Shown piece by piece: positions 36,865 through 48,761 of a stretch of 64,000 bases of DNA (positions are counted from its first letter, which is position 1; each line of letters begins with the position of its first letter). Below the pieces are notes generated by a model, which was given only the letters and a program-made list of their open reading frames with translations, made no database searches and was not told the origin of the DNA. The DNA lies in the NCBI GenBank assembly GCA_005765155.1, contig VCCP01000001.1:2852001-2916000 (forward strand). Direction: 5' to 3'. This stretch comes from Zelopaecilomyces penicillatus (lineage: Eukaryota; Ascomycota; Sordariomycetes; Hypocreales; Pseudodiploosporaceae). Made by a program: the position numbers and the translations under genes.

Positions 36865-38052
36865 CTACTTCTTCTTTTCTTTGGATTCCTTTTCCTTTTC
36901 ACCACCATCCTTTGTATCACTGTTGATGCCGTTGACGCCTCCTTCCTTCTTGTCATCCTTTCCATTACCCTCATCTTTTTTGGCATCTTTCTCCTCCTGC
37001 TGTTGTCTATTCTGTATCTTGTTCTCTATGAGGTCATGGAATGCCGTGATGGCACGTATAAGACTACTCAAATATATAGACATGAGCTGGTCGTTGGTCT
37101 TGATGCTCATGGCATGAGCCAGTTCTCCGGTACCTGCCTTTCCATCACCTTCCGGCGTGGACAGGTTGGGGAGCAGATTAAATACGTCTTGGAGATTACC
37201 AAGGATGGCATGGTTGACGGGAAGTTGTCCATCAAGGACTTTCTGGAGATAAGCTCCAATATCGCGCAGCCGCAAATGAAGGCCTTGGAGTGACTGGAGC
37301 TGGTTTGTGACTCGAGTGGATAAGGTGCCAACAGCAACATCCCGAATGTCCCTTAGTAGATGCTCAACGCCTATCTCTTCTGCTTCCTCCGCCTCGATAA
37401 TGGAAGGTGTGTGAACAAAAGTCCTTGACGTAGTAGTTCCGTCCTGTGATGGTCAGTATGATAATAAGAGGCTCTGAACATGCTCGAAGGCTTAGTCGGG
37501 CTACATACATCCTTGATTTCCTCAACAGCAAAATAAGCATCTGTCGGTACCCCAGCCTCCTTTGGTTGAACATCAATGATAACCAATAATGGGTTTGGCG
37601 TGTATCGTTTGAATAGCTCGTTGATTTCTAAGTCCGAAGCTCGGAGCTTGGGTCCAGTGTGATACCAGCCTATCAATTTCTCCCGCGCGTTGACTTTCTT
37701 GAACATATCGTTCATTGATTCGACATAATTGTGGTCCAAAAACCACACGGATGGGTCCTTATCATCTTCCTCGAATGGCACTAAATAGGATGGTCAGATT
37801 TTGGATGTGTATTTTGTAACGAAAACGCCTCCATATGATTGGACTTAGGGCATGATGACAAGTACCTGCGAAGCTGTTTGAAACTCTCACGTTCTTTCCA
37901 TCATTCTGGCCAAGCAGCACACCAACCACTCGCCTCTTGGTCTTGTTTTGCACAGTCCGATTGTAGTGGTCGACGGCAGAAAGGAGAACGAGAGGGGCGA
38001 CAGAGACGTTTCGGGTTACGAGAGAGAGGGTTTCGGCGGTAGTAGTCGGCAT
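36865..38052 (-). CDS. rpn8: 26S proteasome regulatory subunit RPN8
   Basis: Non-catalytic MPN subunit of the proteasome lid, the dimer partner of the deubiquitinase RPN11. Exons 38052-37866, 37780-37509 and 37443-36865 (minus strand), 345 aa. The MPN domain is at about residues 10-145, with VVGVLLGQNDG and LIGWYHTGPKLRASDLEINE. The JAMM metal-binding residues are not conserved, as expected for RPN8. A helical lid-assembly region follows (LHLRLRDIGAYLQKVLDG, LPNL). The last 60 residues are a Lys/Glu/Asp-rich low-complexity tail ending KEKKK, longer than in yeast but common in fungi. Introns of 85 and 65 nt are phase-consistent. The gene is head-to-head with ADK1 across 2.2 kb and tail-to-tail with the SWS1-like gene (261-bp gap). 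Confidence 0.95.
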
Positions 38053-38539
38053 CGTATCATGAGTTAAGTCCGCGTCTCTGGGGAGTTCAAACAACGGCGC
38101 TCATTAAGTCGGGGTGCCAGTATTATGACGGGGACAATTCTGATGGGATTGATGACGCTATGAGAGAGCGATGATCCAAGCGGTGTCACAGCGTGCGTTG
38201 ATGCTTCGTTGTTGTCACTTGGGAGACGTGGGGAAGAGGTTCGATTTAGAGATCATCAGGTAAGTTAGGTAAACGACGCTTTACGTTGCTACACGCTGCC
38301 TGGTGCTAACCTTGAACGTACCAGGGGTTCTGAAGCTTTTGGTGCCAGTGCTCTAGCTTTGTCTTAAACTGTACTTTACTGCTAAGTATCTCTAACGCCT
38401 GTATTGTAACGACCAGATACCGCCCACTCAAGTACTTCACAGCTGTGAGCAACCTCAATAACCAACGAGCTGAAAGAAGCAAAGAGCTCACTTACGGCAA
38501 CGCTGTGGATGTCAGATCACGTGAAATAGAAACGTACCA

Positions 38540-38880
38540 CTATATAACACAGTGCTAAACATATAAATCTGAATAAATAGCAACAGAATAAAAAAGAAAT
38601 ATAGCTGAAACTATATTATTAAGGTTATTAATATCTACCTATTTTTATAAATATCTATAGATATTTTAAAAAAAAAATAGATCTATAAAAATATAAATTT
38701 ATAATTAAATAATTTAAAAAATAATTGTTTTAATTATTTAATATTTATTAAAGTTTTATTTATTTATATTATAAATTATAGATAGATTAAATAATCAAGA
38801 GTTTGCTTAAAGTTAACTATATATAAAATACTTGACTAGTAGATAGCTATAACTAGAATAGACTAAAATATCAGTTAGTA
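38540..38880. repeat. AT-only island, probably a RIP-decayed repeat
   Basis: Nearly free of G and C over about 300 bases, with TA-dominated words and poly-A/T runs, bordered by normal-composition DNA. This is what repeat-induced point mutation leaves of a small transposon copy. No coding frame or terminal repeat is recognisable, so the element type is unknown. Confidence 0.5.
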
Positions 38881-39810
38881 AACTATCCAGGCTCTCTTAT
38901 AAGATACAAGGGTTCCAGCTTGAACCGATGTCGTCCATCCCAGCATGTCTTCGACCCCGCCAAGTTCCAACAAGGTAATTGAGAAACGGAGCAAAAGTAC
39001 TACTCCTGGGCAGATAGACTCAGAGACCCTATTGAAACCGAAAATTAGAGGATAAATACTCGATCTGTCCAGGCATGATAAATAGTGCCTGTCGTAATTG
39101 AACACGGACTGTCTTCTAGTAATGCACTGCTGACATGACAACATGAGGTTAACCGAGGCATGTGCATGTTGGAAGTATGCACGATGGCCTGGGTGGGTAG
39201 ATCTTTGGCTAAACAACCAACCGCCGATTTGTCAAGAGCAGACAGAAATGATGAGGCAGAGATAGCAGTGCATGTGCGTGCGTGCGTATCAATTGATAAA
39301 ATCACATACCTTTCAGTGCACTTACAGGATCCACGGCGCTGCCGACAATGGAGCCCGACGCTCGTAGGCAAGCGTCAAGGTCTTGCCCTTGCCCTCCCTG
39401 TCGGCGACTTTTACCCTATTACTAAGTTATTGATGTCCGGACTATATTACTTCGTCGTTACTATGCAACTACATTACTACTACTGCGTTGTTGGAAAATC
39501 GGCATGATGAAGATGCCTCTACAAATGGCTCAAATCTTGTTGGCCCAACAATTAATATTGCAACGGATATTGGGACAGTAGAAGCCTCAAAAACGGATCA
39601 ACGGAAACGGCCCTGGCAATATGGCCGTATGCCCGGACATGGACTTTTCGGCAGTCACACGAGATCATAAAAGTACTATTGGTTCCTGCTCCGTCCGTTA
39701 GCAACTGTGTAACAGATTAGTACGTGGAAAGATACTAAGGCAGAACCTGCACACGTGTATTCAAAGCCTGCCAAATATGTGTACTTCTCAAGTTCCTTGC
39801 TATCTTCATA

Positions 39811-39905
39811 AGACACCTACAGGTGCCTAGGTAGTCAGTCTAACTACTACCAAGTACCTTAGGTACTTAGGTAGCTAGTGGGTAGGTAAGGTACGTTACC
39901 TCCGC
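39811..39905. repeat. TACCTA/TAGGTA island with near-palindromes
   Basis: Dense TAGGTAG, CTACCAAG and GTACCTTAGGTAC words. Several are inverted against each other, so short hairpins are possible. Same repeat family as in other spacers of the window. Confidence 0.55.
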
Positions 39906-40303
39906 TAGCATAAACTCCTCAAGGTCGGAAGCACCAGGCCAATAAGACAGCCTGCTCGGCCGCACTGTGCAGCTGGCCAAGGTACGGAAAAGCTTCAATT
40001 CAATACATGTGAGTGGGCATGATTCATTGATCTAAGCATGTATCTAGACAGCAATTTCAAGTATTGACCTGAGTAGTTTTCTCTTGACGTACCCAGGTCC
40101 ATAACATTTCATCGCAAGCCATTTGACGCTGTTGCTTCGACCACATATTCTTCCAGCATCTTCGTTTCCTGCTGCTTTTCTCCCGATCTTGATCTTACTT
40201 CTGGTCCAGCCCACCGACGGCAATCGACTTCCACAGCTCCTTTTTTTGGCACCGCCCACCCAAAACTGTCGATCGCCCCAGCCAGGCTCGCCAATTCGCA
40301 ATC

Positions 40304-41335
40304 ATGGGCTTCGTCGAGGATGAACTCAAGCAGTTGAAGGATGTCATCAGCAACCTCGACTCGCGCATCAAGCAGCTGGAGCAGCGCACCACCGGCTCGA
40401 CCCTCTCCACCACTGAGAGTGTTCGCATGATCCTCATTGGGCCTCCTGGTGCAGGTTAGTCCACATTTTCAGCTGCTTGGCTAACGCCGGATGGCTGGCT
40501 TCTAGTACTGACTTGTTTGTAGGCAAAGGAACACAAGCCCCAAAGATCAAAGAGCGCTTTTCCTGCTGCCACTTGGTATGTTGATATATCTGTTCGCCAC
40601 TTCAACTGTCCTCGCACGAAGAAATAACTAGTCACATTGCGTGTTCAATTGCTAATCCATGACTCTAACAGGCGACTGGCGACATGCTGCGATCACAGGT
40701 GGCCAAAAAGACTCCTCTTGGGCGAGAAGCTAAGAAGATCATGGATCAAGGAGGCCTTGTCAGTGACGATATTGTTATTGGCATGATTAAGGAAGAATTG
40801 AACTCCAATAAGGAGTGTCAGGGCGGGTAAGTCAGCTACATAAGTCTTGTTTCGAATATCTCATTAACCATAAAGTAGCTTTATTCTCGATGGTTTCCCT
40901 CGCACCGTCCCCCAGGCCCAGGGCTTGGATAACATGCTCAAGGAGCGTAGCCAGACGTTGCAGCACGCAGTTGAGCTACAGATTGACGATTCGCTTCTTG
41001 TTGCTCGTATCACAGGCCGCTTAATCCATCCTGCTTCCGGTCGCTCGTATCATACAACCTTCAACCCCCCTAAAGAGCCATTGAAGGATGATATTACCGG
41101 CGAGCCTCTCATTCAGCGAAGCGACGACAATGCCGATGCGCTTAAGAAACGACTCGGGGTATATCACGACCAAACAACCCCTGTAGTCAATTACTATAAA
41201 AAGACTGGCATTTGGCAGGGTGTTGATGCCAGCCAACAGCCTGGCCAGGTATGGAAAAATGTCTTGGATATTCTGGAGGGAAAGAACAAGGGGCATGGCT
41301 CTGGCATCCTCAGCAGAATTGCCGATAGAAGCTGA
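40304..41335 (+). CDS. adk1: Adenylate kinase, cytosolic/intermembrane-space type
   Basis: Converts AMP plus ATP to two ADP. Exons 40304-40454, 40523-40575, 40672-40826 and 40879-41335, giving 271 aa; all introns (68, 96, 52 nt) are phase-consistent. The first 38 residues form a charged, coiled-coil-like extension found in Pezizomycotina ADK1. The P-loop GPPGAGKGTQ (46 onward) is split by intron 1. An AMP-binding TGDMLR follows intron 2, and DGFPRT opens exon 4. The long LID (GRLIHPASGRSYHTTFNPPK) marks the large AK2-type variant. The gene corresponds to yeast ADK1/AKY2. Very confident. Confidence 0.96.
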
Positions 41336-42145
41336 ACGGGCATGATCCCCATTGCGATTGATCATCTTTGAAAGCCTGGTCGAGCCAATGCTTTTCAGTC
41401 ATACCATATGTAGTCTTAGACTGATTGTACCTCTATGTACAAAAAATGCCTTGACATTCAATCATTTGGCTGCTAACACTGTCTTGAAACGTAGAGGTAT
41501 TCATTACAACTTCCACTCACTTTACGGTTTGGCATCTGAATAGACTCTGCATAATCATCTGTGCCTTCTCTGCACTCTGTATTTGTGCGGCTCAACAGAG
41601 TACAGCGATTCATGAGGCATCACGACACCCTACAGCGGATTACTCCCGCAACGTGTTGTAAAAACATGTGTTTGATGGACACCTATATGATGACATATGT
41701 TTGTGACGGTGAATACACGCCTCAACGTGGCGTTGCATGCAATTTGATATATCCTAGCGCCGACCCACTGTCCAACTGTGGTAATTACATCCATTCGTCC
41801 ATGAACAAGAGGAAACAACGCCAGACCTTGCCTTTCCGCCATGCTTGTGAATCCCGAGAGTATTGAAGGGGAAAAAACGGAGTTGTGTTTGTTATAAAAA
41901 GGGTGAGCGGCTTCCAATCACTACAGATGTCTGTTGAGAACTGTAGGAAAAGCTCGAGTATGCACATTGAAAGATAGTGTGCCGATCTTAATCATTGGAG
42001 AAACGAGAAGAGACAGAGAAGATACATCAAATAATGAAATATCAAAAGCCCGCAAAATCGGCCAGTTTGTTATGTGTGAACAACAGGGGATAGAGGGAGC
42101 TCAGCCCGTGAGATCCAATCTCTTCGGGGCAGCTGAAGAGTCAGG
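41336..42145. other. Convergent 3' spacer between ADK1 and HOOK
   Basis: Tail-to-tail spacer of 0.8 kb. Only short, mutually overlapping frames; no structural feature noted. Confidence 0.5.
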
Positions 42146-45100
42146 TCAGTAGAGGTAGAGCAGGTCGCGTTGGCGCAACTGACCATTGACCATCTGCCTC
42201 TGCTTATTCAGCCAACTCTTGGGGGCGTCATGTCGACGTTGAAGTACAACATGATTACTATGAAGCCGACTCGTAATATCATACCAAGCAGTTGCTATCA
42301 GGGCATTTTCCCTCTGAAGATTCTTTACGATATGGTCCGTAGCAGCCTATGAAATGTATAATGTCAGCCGCCAATATTAAGTATGTTGGTGATGACCATA
42401 GGCTGAAGGAACTAGGCATCACAAGATACCAACATCACCACACATCAAAAATTCCTTGGCGGGTGCATGCTTGGTTTGGACACAAAAAAAGATGAGACAT
42501 ACCTGTTGTGCAGCTAAATGTTCCCCGGCCTGAGCTGCTTTGAGTTTGCTCTGCAGTTCCAATCTTTCCTGCTCCGACTTTTCAAGTTGCTGTGGGAGTT
42601 ATCGTCAGCGGGAACGATCATAAGCAAGAATGCAAGGAAAGTAAAAAATATAAGTGATCAAAAAAAGGCCTGATCCCATTTTCCACAATACTATTCAACT
42701 CTTCTTGGGAGCTCCAAACAACATGTTGCTTAAGCAATCATAACCGTTTGTAGAGGCTATTGAGAACTTTCTCAAACACTCGGGCGGAAGAGGCATCTTC
42801 AGACTTCCGGCATAATGCCATTTGGCTAGCAACTGAATCTCAAACCGAAGCGATGTGGAAGAATGCGCTTGATGAAGTTCACTGAAAGCAAAAAAAGATT
42901 TTAAAAAAAGAGGGGTCTTGCTCACCTGATTTCGTTCTATAAGGCGAGCACGAAGCTTCTCAATCTTTTCTTCAGACTTTTTGGACATCCCAGAAGCATT
43001 TTGGTCCGCAGAGCTGCCGACCGAGTCTTGCAGGTCCTTGTTTTCATCGATGTCTTTTCTGAATTTATCATTGGCCAGCAAGGCGTCGATCAGTTGAGAT
43101 TTCAAAGCATCTCGCTCGCTGGTCAAAAAGCCTGTCTCCTCCCGCTGCCTTTCCAACTCAGCCGTCAAGGATTCGGATATCAGTTTATCTGTATCCTTCA
43201 ACTCATTGAGTGCTAGAATGCTGTCTTTCTGTACTGCAGATAGATCTGTTTTAACAGCAAGCAGCTCACGATCTTTATCTGCGAGCCGATCCTTCAAGTC
43301 GCTGGCTTGTTTCCTTGAAATATCCAAATCCAGCTGCAACTGCGAATAATCCTTCTGTAGCTTGATGAATGCTGCTGATCTACACAGTTACATTGTCAGT
43401 TTCCACACTCGCCTGATGAGCGAGATGCTTGTTAGACGTACCCCTCGTCGACTGTATTGTTTATTAGCGACTGTAGCTGATCGGTTGTAATGGTATGCTT
43501 CTCGAAAATATCGTTAAAGTTCTGTTGAAGTCTCTCGCGTTGTCGCCTCTGATCCTCTAACTCTCGCCGAAGAATCACAGCATCACCGGGTGAGCCAACA
43601 GTTCTCCTAAGCAGGTCATTTTCCGCCCTTAGTCTTGAATACTCTAATGGAAGGTTGGTTTGCCCATCGTCGTTCGTTGCGTTGTTTAACTCATCTTCAA
43701 GCGTGGAAGCTAATCCGAGATCATCCGCTTGTGACGTTACTCCTCCACCATGTTGCAGTTGTTCCTGTAGATCCTGAATAAAATGTTCATCATGAGTACG
43801 TTGAGCTTGTAAGCGTATCAGTTCCTCCTGAAGGGCAGTAAGATCTTTCAAAAGCTGCGTCTTCTGGCTGCGCTCGTCCCATAAATGCTGTTCTGACTGT
43901 GTGATCATCTTGGTCAGTTCATCCTCTGCCTTCTTTGTACGTTCACTTCTTTCCCTATCCTCCATAAGGGCTCGCAGCTGTTCCTGTAACTCCGCTCTTT
44001 CGTACTGAAGGCTCTGGACCTCTCTGACTAGGCCTTGTTGGGATTCAAGCTTTTGTTTGTATCGGTCAGCCGTATTGGCTTTCTTCTCAAGCTCCTCTGC
44101 TTTATGTTTCCATTCGGTTACTTGATCTCGTAATTCATCTGCTTGGAGGCTCTTCTGGCTTAATCTCAGTACTTCGCTCTCTAACTGGGCAATAATTTTC
44201 TGGCTGCTTCGAATAACCTCCTCATTTCTGGCAATAATTTCCATTTGTTCGTGAACCTGCGATTCGAGGAGCTTGATGGCCTTTGCGCTATTCGCGCCGT
44301 CTTGGGTTGCCTTTTTTAGGACCTCAAGTTCACGGTCGTTCTTTTCCTTTTCATACTTGAGCTCTTCGTGGCTTTGCTGAAGATATTCAAGGCGAGTTAT
44401 GTAGTCGGATAGCGTTTTCTTGGTGACGTCAAGTTGCTGTCGCAAAGCTGCATTTTGTTCTTCAACGAGGAGATCAATATCCCGAGCTTCCATGACTGCA
44501 TCAATGGCTTCCTCCAAGTCCTCATCGTCCCTAGAATTTGCAATATCTTGCTGCATTGACCGGATGATCTGCATAATTTCTGCCTGGGTGTCACGATCCA
44601 AACCGTTTTGGATTCGGGGGACATATTTTTGATTGTCAGGTCCCATCGTCGCGGCTGAGACCATGACAGCCAGCAGCTGCGGTGCCTCATAATTAGCACT
44701 ACATTAACAGGCCCCAAGAGGATAACGAGTATATTACCTGGCTGATGCCTTGCGGCTCAGGGTTCTCTGCCACGGCATGGTAGTCAAACTTCTTGGCCTG
44801 GCATCCAAGCTCAGGTATCTGCCGCCGAATGAATCGAAAAAGGCCTTTGTATACAGCCTGGATATTGCGCTTGTTGGTTAGATATCTTGAGGTTCCAGGG
44901 TTCGACTCAAGATGTAGAGGGTCAAATTCGGGATCCAGCTCATGTAGAATATGCGCAAGAGTAACACCATTTGTAAGCTCATCGAGAGAATCGGCTGTTC
45001 GATCGAGATCAAATACGCGGTTCGCCTGGATACAGCACCATGTCAGCTCGGATTAGATATGTATAGAGCTCTGTCTGGTGCAGATTAGGCAGAGGAAAGC

Positions 45101-45151
45101 ACTGACGGCTTTCAGGAGCGCGACCTGCGTGCGTTGGCCGTAGATTGGCAT
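42146..45151 (-). CDS. hookA: HOOK family dynein adaptor
   Basis: Links cytoplasmic dynein (and kinesin-3 in some fungi) to early endosomes. Exons (minus): 45151-45107, 45025-44738, 44676-43442, 43379-42926, 42589-42503 and 42346-42146, 769 aa. The N-terminal HOOK (calponin-homology-like) domain, residues about 5-150, has LDELTNGVTLAHILHELDP. A long coiled coil (about 165-690) is rich in Glu, Gln and Lys heptads. The C-terminal block LQRENALIATAWYDITSRL, then SWLNKQRQ, is the cargo-side region conserved in fungal Hook. I found the last two exons by this conservation; they lie in short frames. Intron 4 (42925-42590) is 336 nt, far longer than its neighbours, and is open in frame for its first 77 codons. 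An extra exon or retained-intron form is therefore possible there. Confidence 0.88.
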
Positions 45152-46600
45152 CTTGGAACTATGCTGTGGATTCCAGGCACTCTTCGGCTGCAAATCGTTC
45201 GATCGAGGCGCTGATTAGTTGGTGACTCGGATCACTGCCAAGATCTCGAGGGCCAGGTGCCGACCTAGAGACTAGACAAGATGTGAAATGGTGAAAGTTG
45301 AGGACCCTTGCCCCTCATTCCTGCTTTGCTGGTCAGGTCTCGCGGTAAGACCCGGGAGCGCGTGATTCCTTTGAAGCTACGATACAAATGGGAAACCGTT
45401 ATTTTTTATGTTGTTCCAGTGACATTCACTTTAAGCCTCGCGCCAAACACAAGTGGTATGCGCCAGACGCAGCACTGACCAGAGTTAGGTTGGGTTCGCA
45501 ATTTTATTTTAGGGCGCCCTTTAAGGCCCGGAAGTGACGGTTGAGCAAGGGAAGCATCACTGTGCTTGTGGCAGTGTCATTGTAAACCCCGCCATGCCGG
45601 TCGCGTGTGAGTATTAGGACTAATGCTTAGGCACAGAAGGGGTAACTTAGTATTACAGAGGTAGCCAGCCTGGTGCTACAGCTTGGACAATTGTATCAGG
45701 TATTTACTTCATATAACGTACTGATATATATTAATCCTCCTCCAAGGTTTGGATGTGTAGAGATTGGGGCCCAATCTCACATGCTTGATATGTCTCTCCT
45801 CGGCATTCACTGTCGCCTTGTTTCCAAGGGGCGACTTTAGTAGTCCTAATCAGGCGAACCTGCAATCAAGGCGGGCTAGTTGATGCCTAGTCTTCCATGC
45901 AATCTCAAGAGCACATGCAACCACTTTGGCTTATCCCCGCCACTTGGCTCAACCAAAATACCTACCTCTGTTAGAGGTGCCTGACAACAAAGTGATAAAT
46001 CAACCACTTCCGTAGATATATACAACCAAACCCCTGTATTCTTTATAAAACGTGACCTGGCCAGAGGCTTGTAGACAATCATACGATTGTAAAATCATCA
46101 CTATAGGAATTAGTAATAACTTGATTATATTGATAAATATATAGTTATAATATAATAGAGGTTTTTAATAATTTAAATTAAACTTATAATTATATTAAAT
46201 AATAATAATCTCACTCTGATTTAATATAAAATAAAAATAATATAAATATACATATAAAATAAGAGATATAATAATAAGGAAAGGTTTTTAACTAGTTATT
46301 AATTATATAAAAGTTTTATCCAAAGCAATAAAATATAATTCTGACTGATCTAGATGATATTCTGACTCGATATAGAAAACTAAAAAGAATACAGACAACA
46401 TTGGCCCACGATATATAGTAAACATTGAATTCTTGGTATAATAACAGTACCCCCCGTTAAATTGACGGGATTCATACTTGGGGTCCCAACACACATCGCC
46501 CTCATACCTTACGGAAGTCAAGTCAACAGTTGATTGCCTGGCAACGGGCAGATCGCCTCCAAGTCCAAAGGCGATGCAGCTGTCCGATGTTATCATTTGT
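45152..46600. other. Intergenic region between HOOK and the I9 inhibitor gene
   Basis: Holds the HOOK promoter (about 45150-45500), ordinary spacer DNA and a strongly AT-rich island at 46090-46320. No gene is supported. Confidence 0.5.
46090..46320. repeat. AT-only island, probably a RIP-decayed repeat
   Basis: About 230 bases almost entirely A and T, with TAATAA, TATAAT and AAATAA words, similar in texture to the patch at 38540. It ends about 280 bp from the 3' end of the small secreted inhibitor gene. Confidence 0.45.
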
Positions 46601-46946
46601 TCAAGAAGTTGAAACCATTTCATCTTCCTCAACTCTCATAGCGTGCTTAGAGCCCCATGATTGCACCGAGACTAGAGCCTTCTCAGGTGCGATAACAGCG
46701 AATCCCCTATCGCTACATTAGCATCAAAACTCAAGCATTTGTTCAACAGCTAGAGGCATACTTGATAATAGAGTACACATGCGTGATTTTCCCTCCTGCC
46801 TGAACTATGTCATCCTTGGCTTTGTTGATGACTGAGTCTGGGGTTTTCGCATCGTCAAACCAGATGATGGCCGACTTCCTCTGATCTACAGCCAAAGCCA
46901 TGGGAAGAACGGCTAGGGCGGCTACAAGAGAAGCGAGTGGTTTCAT
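46601..46946 (-). CDS. Secreted I9-type peptidase inhibitor (propeptide-like)
   Basis: Two exons (minus), 46946-46762 and 46706-46601; the 55-nt intron is removed in phase 2, giving 96 aa. Residues 1-19 form a clear signal peptide: basic Lys2, an Ala/Leu/Val core and an A-L-A cleavage site before VDQRKS. The remaining 77 residues match inhibitor I9, the subtilisin-propeptide fold: KSAIIWFDDAKTPDSVINKA, then a GGKITHVYSIIKGF strand, then FAVIAPEKALVSVQ. No protease domain follows, so this is a stand-alone inhibitor like yeast Pbi2 but predicted to be secreted. It may restrain the fungus's own or foreign subtilisins. Whether it inhibits or acts as an intramolecular chaperone cannot be told from sequence. 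Confidence 0.8.
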
Positions 46947-47933
46947 GTTGAGTTAATACGTTGAACGGGTCAGAAGCAGTAGTGACCTATATTTGACGAG
47001 CGAGTAGAGCAAGATGTAAACAGGAATCTGTGTTGTGATGATGAGAGTTGCCGATGATCAAACAGTGGGATGAATGAGTGATCGCGATGATTCGTGCGCG
47101 CTGATACAGGGAGAGGCAGGTGCGTAAGCTTTGTAAGGCATATCCTAATGTGGCGGAGGCGGAATCTTGCTAAGAACGCGCGTTAACCATTATCCGGCCA
47201 AGTATGCAGTAACAAACGCCTTGTGGCCTCTGCCTGCCTCGTTAGGCAGGTGAGATGCAATCAATCAAGTATTTATCTGACAAAAATCATGGGCATGCTT
47301 GTGTAACGAATAATAATGCAGTGTTTCGTATACTCTGGGAATCTTTCCAAGATGTCACACAGGTACCCAGTCAACAGGGTGCACAATAACACAACCAAGA
47401 CTACCCTACGAGATTTCATTCTGATACATTTATTGTTATCTATAAGTCTCTGTAAATCTCTACGAGTTTATAGCCATGTCCAGAAATATATAGAAATCCC
47501 AGTCAAATATACCACCTACCTACCCGGGCCTTGTTATTCTGGCAATGTTTTCTTCACCTTAATACCAGTCAAGGGGGTCAATTAAAATACTGCCGGGACC
47601 ACCACAAAACTTTGAGAGAGATATAACCTAGAACTTTTATAAGATAAAGCTAAATATGGTTCACTTAAATAAAGCACTTAAGCTCTCAATTTAAAAGCGT
47701 GGCCACGTTGTCAGTGTTTATAATCACCCTGTTGCTAGTCCTACATCATACTCATGACATTGTGCAATCAGATATAAGCAATGTACACAATTTAATACTG
47801 GAACAACACGGCGAGAAGATGTGTCTCTATACTCGGATTTTTATGGAGCCTTGCCATTCCACAGCAGCACAATTACAATCAAATTAATACGCTTGAGAAA
47901 TGGTAGCTAGAAGCCATCCCTCATATATTGGAG
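46947..47933. other. Spacer between the I9 inhibitor gene and the unrecognised gene
   Basis: Promoter side of the inhibitor (46950-47200), then A/T-rich DNA at 47420-47700 without clear structure. The frames seen are below 90 codons and have no features. Confidence 0.5.
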
Positions 47934-48761
47934 TCATGCTTCCGTACTATGAGGCATGCTGGAATTCTCATTCCATAAGTCCTTACTCTCTTGCTCTACC
48001 GCGCGCATGGCTACAGCCACTTGTTCCAATTTAGCGACAACATCGATGACACCATCGTTCACACGTTGAAAATATTCATCATTGGCTTCCCTCCGTTTAC
48101 GGGCAAGAATAATGTCAACCTCAGTTTCTTCCTCTAGTTTCGCACCCAGTCGATCACCGACACCGCCACCGCTGCTCACAGGTCGTCCACTAGCTGTGCC
48201 AGCAATACTCTTTGCAGGCTCAAGTCCTTCTCCTATACCGGATTTCGAAGTCTCGGCCATGGCACCTTTCAGGTTGCGGAATTCGTCGCCTGCTGGTGAA
48301 GCTGTGTTGTCCCGCAATGCCGTCTCAATGACATCATCGGCCTCGCTTCTAGCCCACGCTTGCGCAAGAGCAATTTGAGCGCTTCGCAAATTTTCCAGTT
48401 TTTGATCATGTTCAGGACCGAAAACATGGGTGCCCTCCGAAGCTGATAACTCCACTTCCTCCAGTGTAGCCTGCATCTCAGCCCATAAGGCATCGGTTCG
48501 ATCATTGCTGCGATTACTCACAGCGTTTTGCAATGATCGACTGGGTCGGGGCTGATCAGTGGGAGCCGTGGATCCAGACCGAGAGGTAGCGCCAATGTCA
48601 AGATTGGAATGTTCCCGTTTCGGACTATGTGGCCGAGAAACGGCAGTGCCGGGTCCTAGAACTCCAGGGAGCGATACATGGGATGCCCCAGGGGATGGAT
48701 GAAGAAACAAGACAGGTGGAGGGTTTCGTTGCTTGCTCTTAGATTTGTAGGAAAGTGACAT
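47934..48761 (-). CDS. Hypothetical protein with helical C-terminal half
   Basis: Single exon, 275 aa, not recognised. The N-terminal 85 residues are Pro/Ser/Arg-rich and likely disordered. Two helical charged segments follow: about 90-150 (a DALWAEMQATLEEVELSAS stretch and an LRSAQIALAQAWARSEADD helix) and about 205-265 (KLEEETEVDIILARKRREAN and a VVAKLEQVAVAMRAVEQESK heptad-like stretch). A Gly/Ser-rich linker separates them. There is no signal peptide and no membrane segment. Frame length, normal composition and a clean ATG divergent from RPS23 argue that it is real. It could be a small scaffold or complex subunit; I do not assign a function. Confidence 0.7.
   Translation of the reverse strand: MSLSYKSKSKQRNPPPVLFLHPSPGASHVSLPGVLGPGTAVSRPHSPKREHSNLDIGATSRSGSTAPTDQPRPSRSLQNAVSNRSNDRTDALWAEMQATLEEVELSASEGTHVFGPEHDQKLENLRSAQIALAQAWARSEADDVIETALRDNTASPAGDEFRNLKGAMAETSKSGIGEGLEPAKSIAGTASGRPVSSGGGVGDRLGAKLEEETEVDIILARKRREANDEYFQRVNDGVIDVVAKLEQVAVAMRAVEQESKDLWNENSSMPHSTEA

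Larger units (their letters stand above)
38053..40303. other. Divergent intergenic region between RPN8 and ADK1
   Basis: 2.2 kb with no convincing gene. It holds an extreme AT patch (38540-38880), an ordinary stretch, then a TACCTA/TAGGTA island (39811-39905). The last 200 bases are the C/T-rich ADK1 leader. Confidence 0.55.

Noticed and set aside
42695..42925. Treating the read-through of HOOK intron 4 as the true C-terminus
   Set aside because: It would discard the downstream exons that encode the strongly Hook-like LQRENALIATAWYD block. Those exons join in phase, so the spliced form is preferred.
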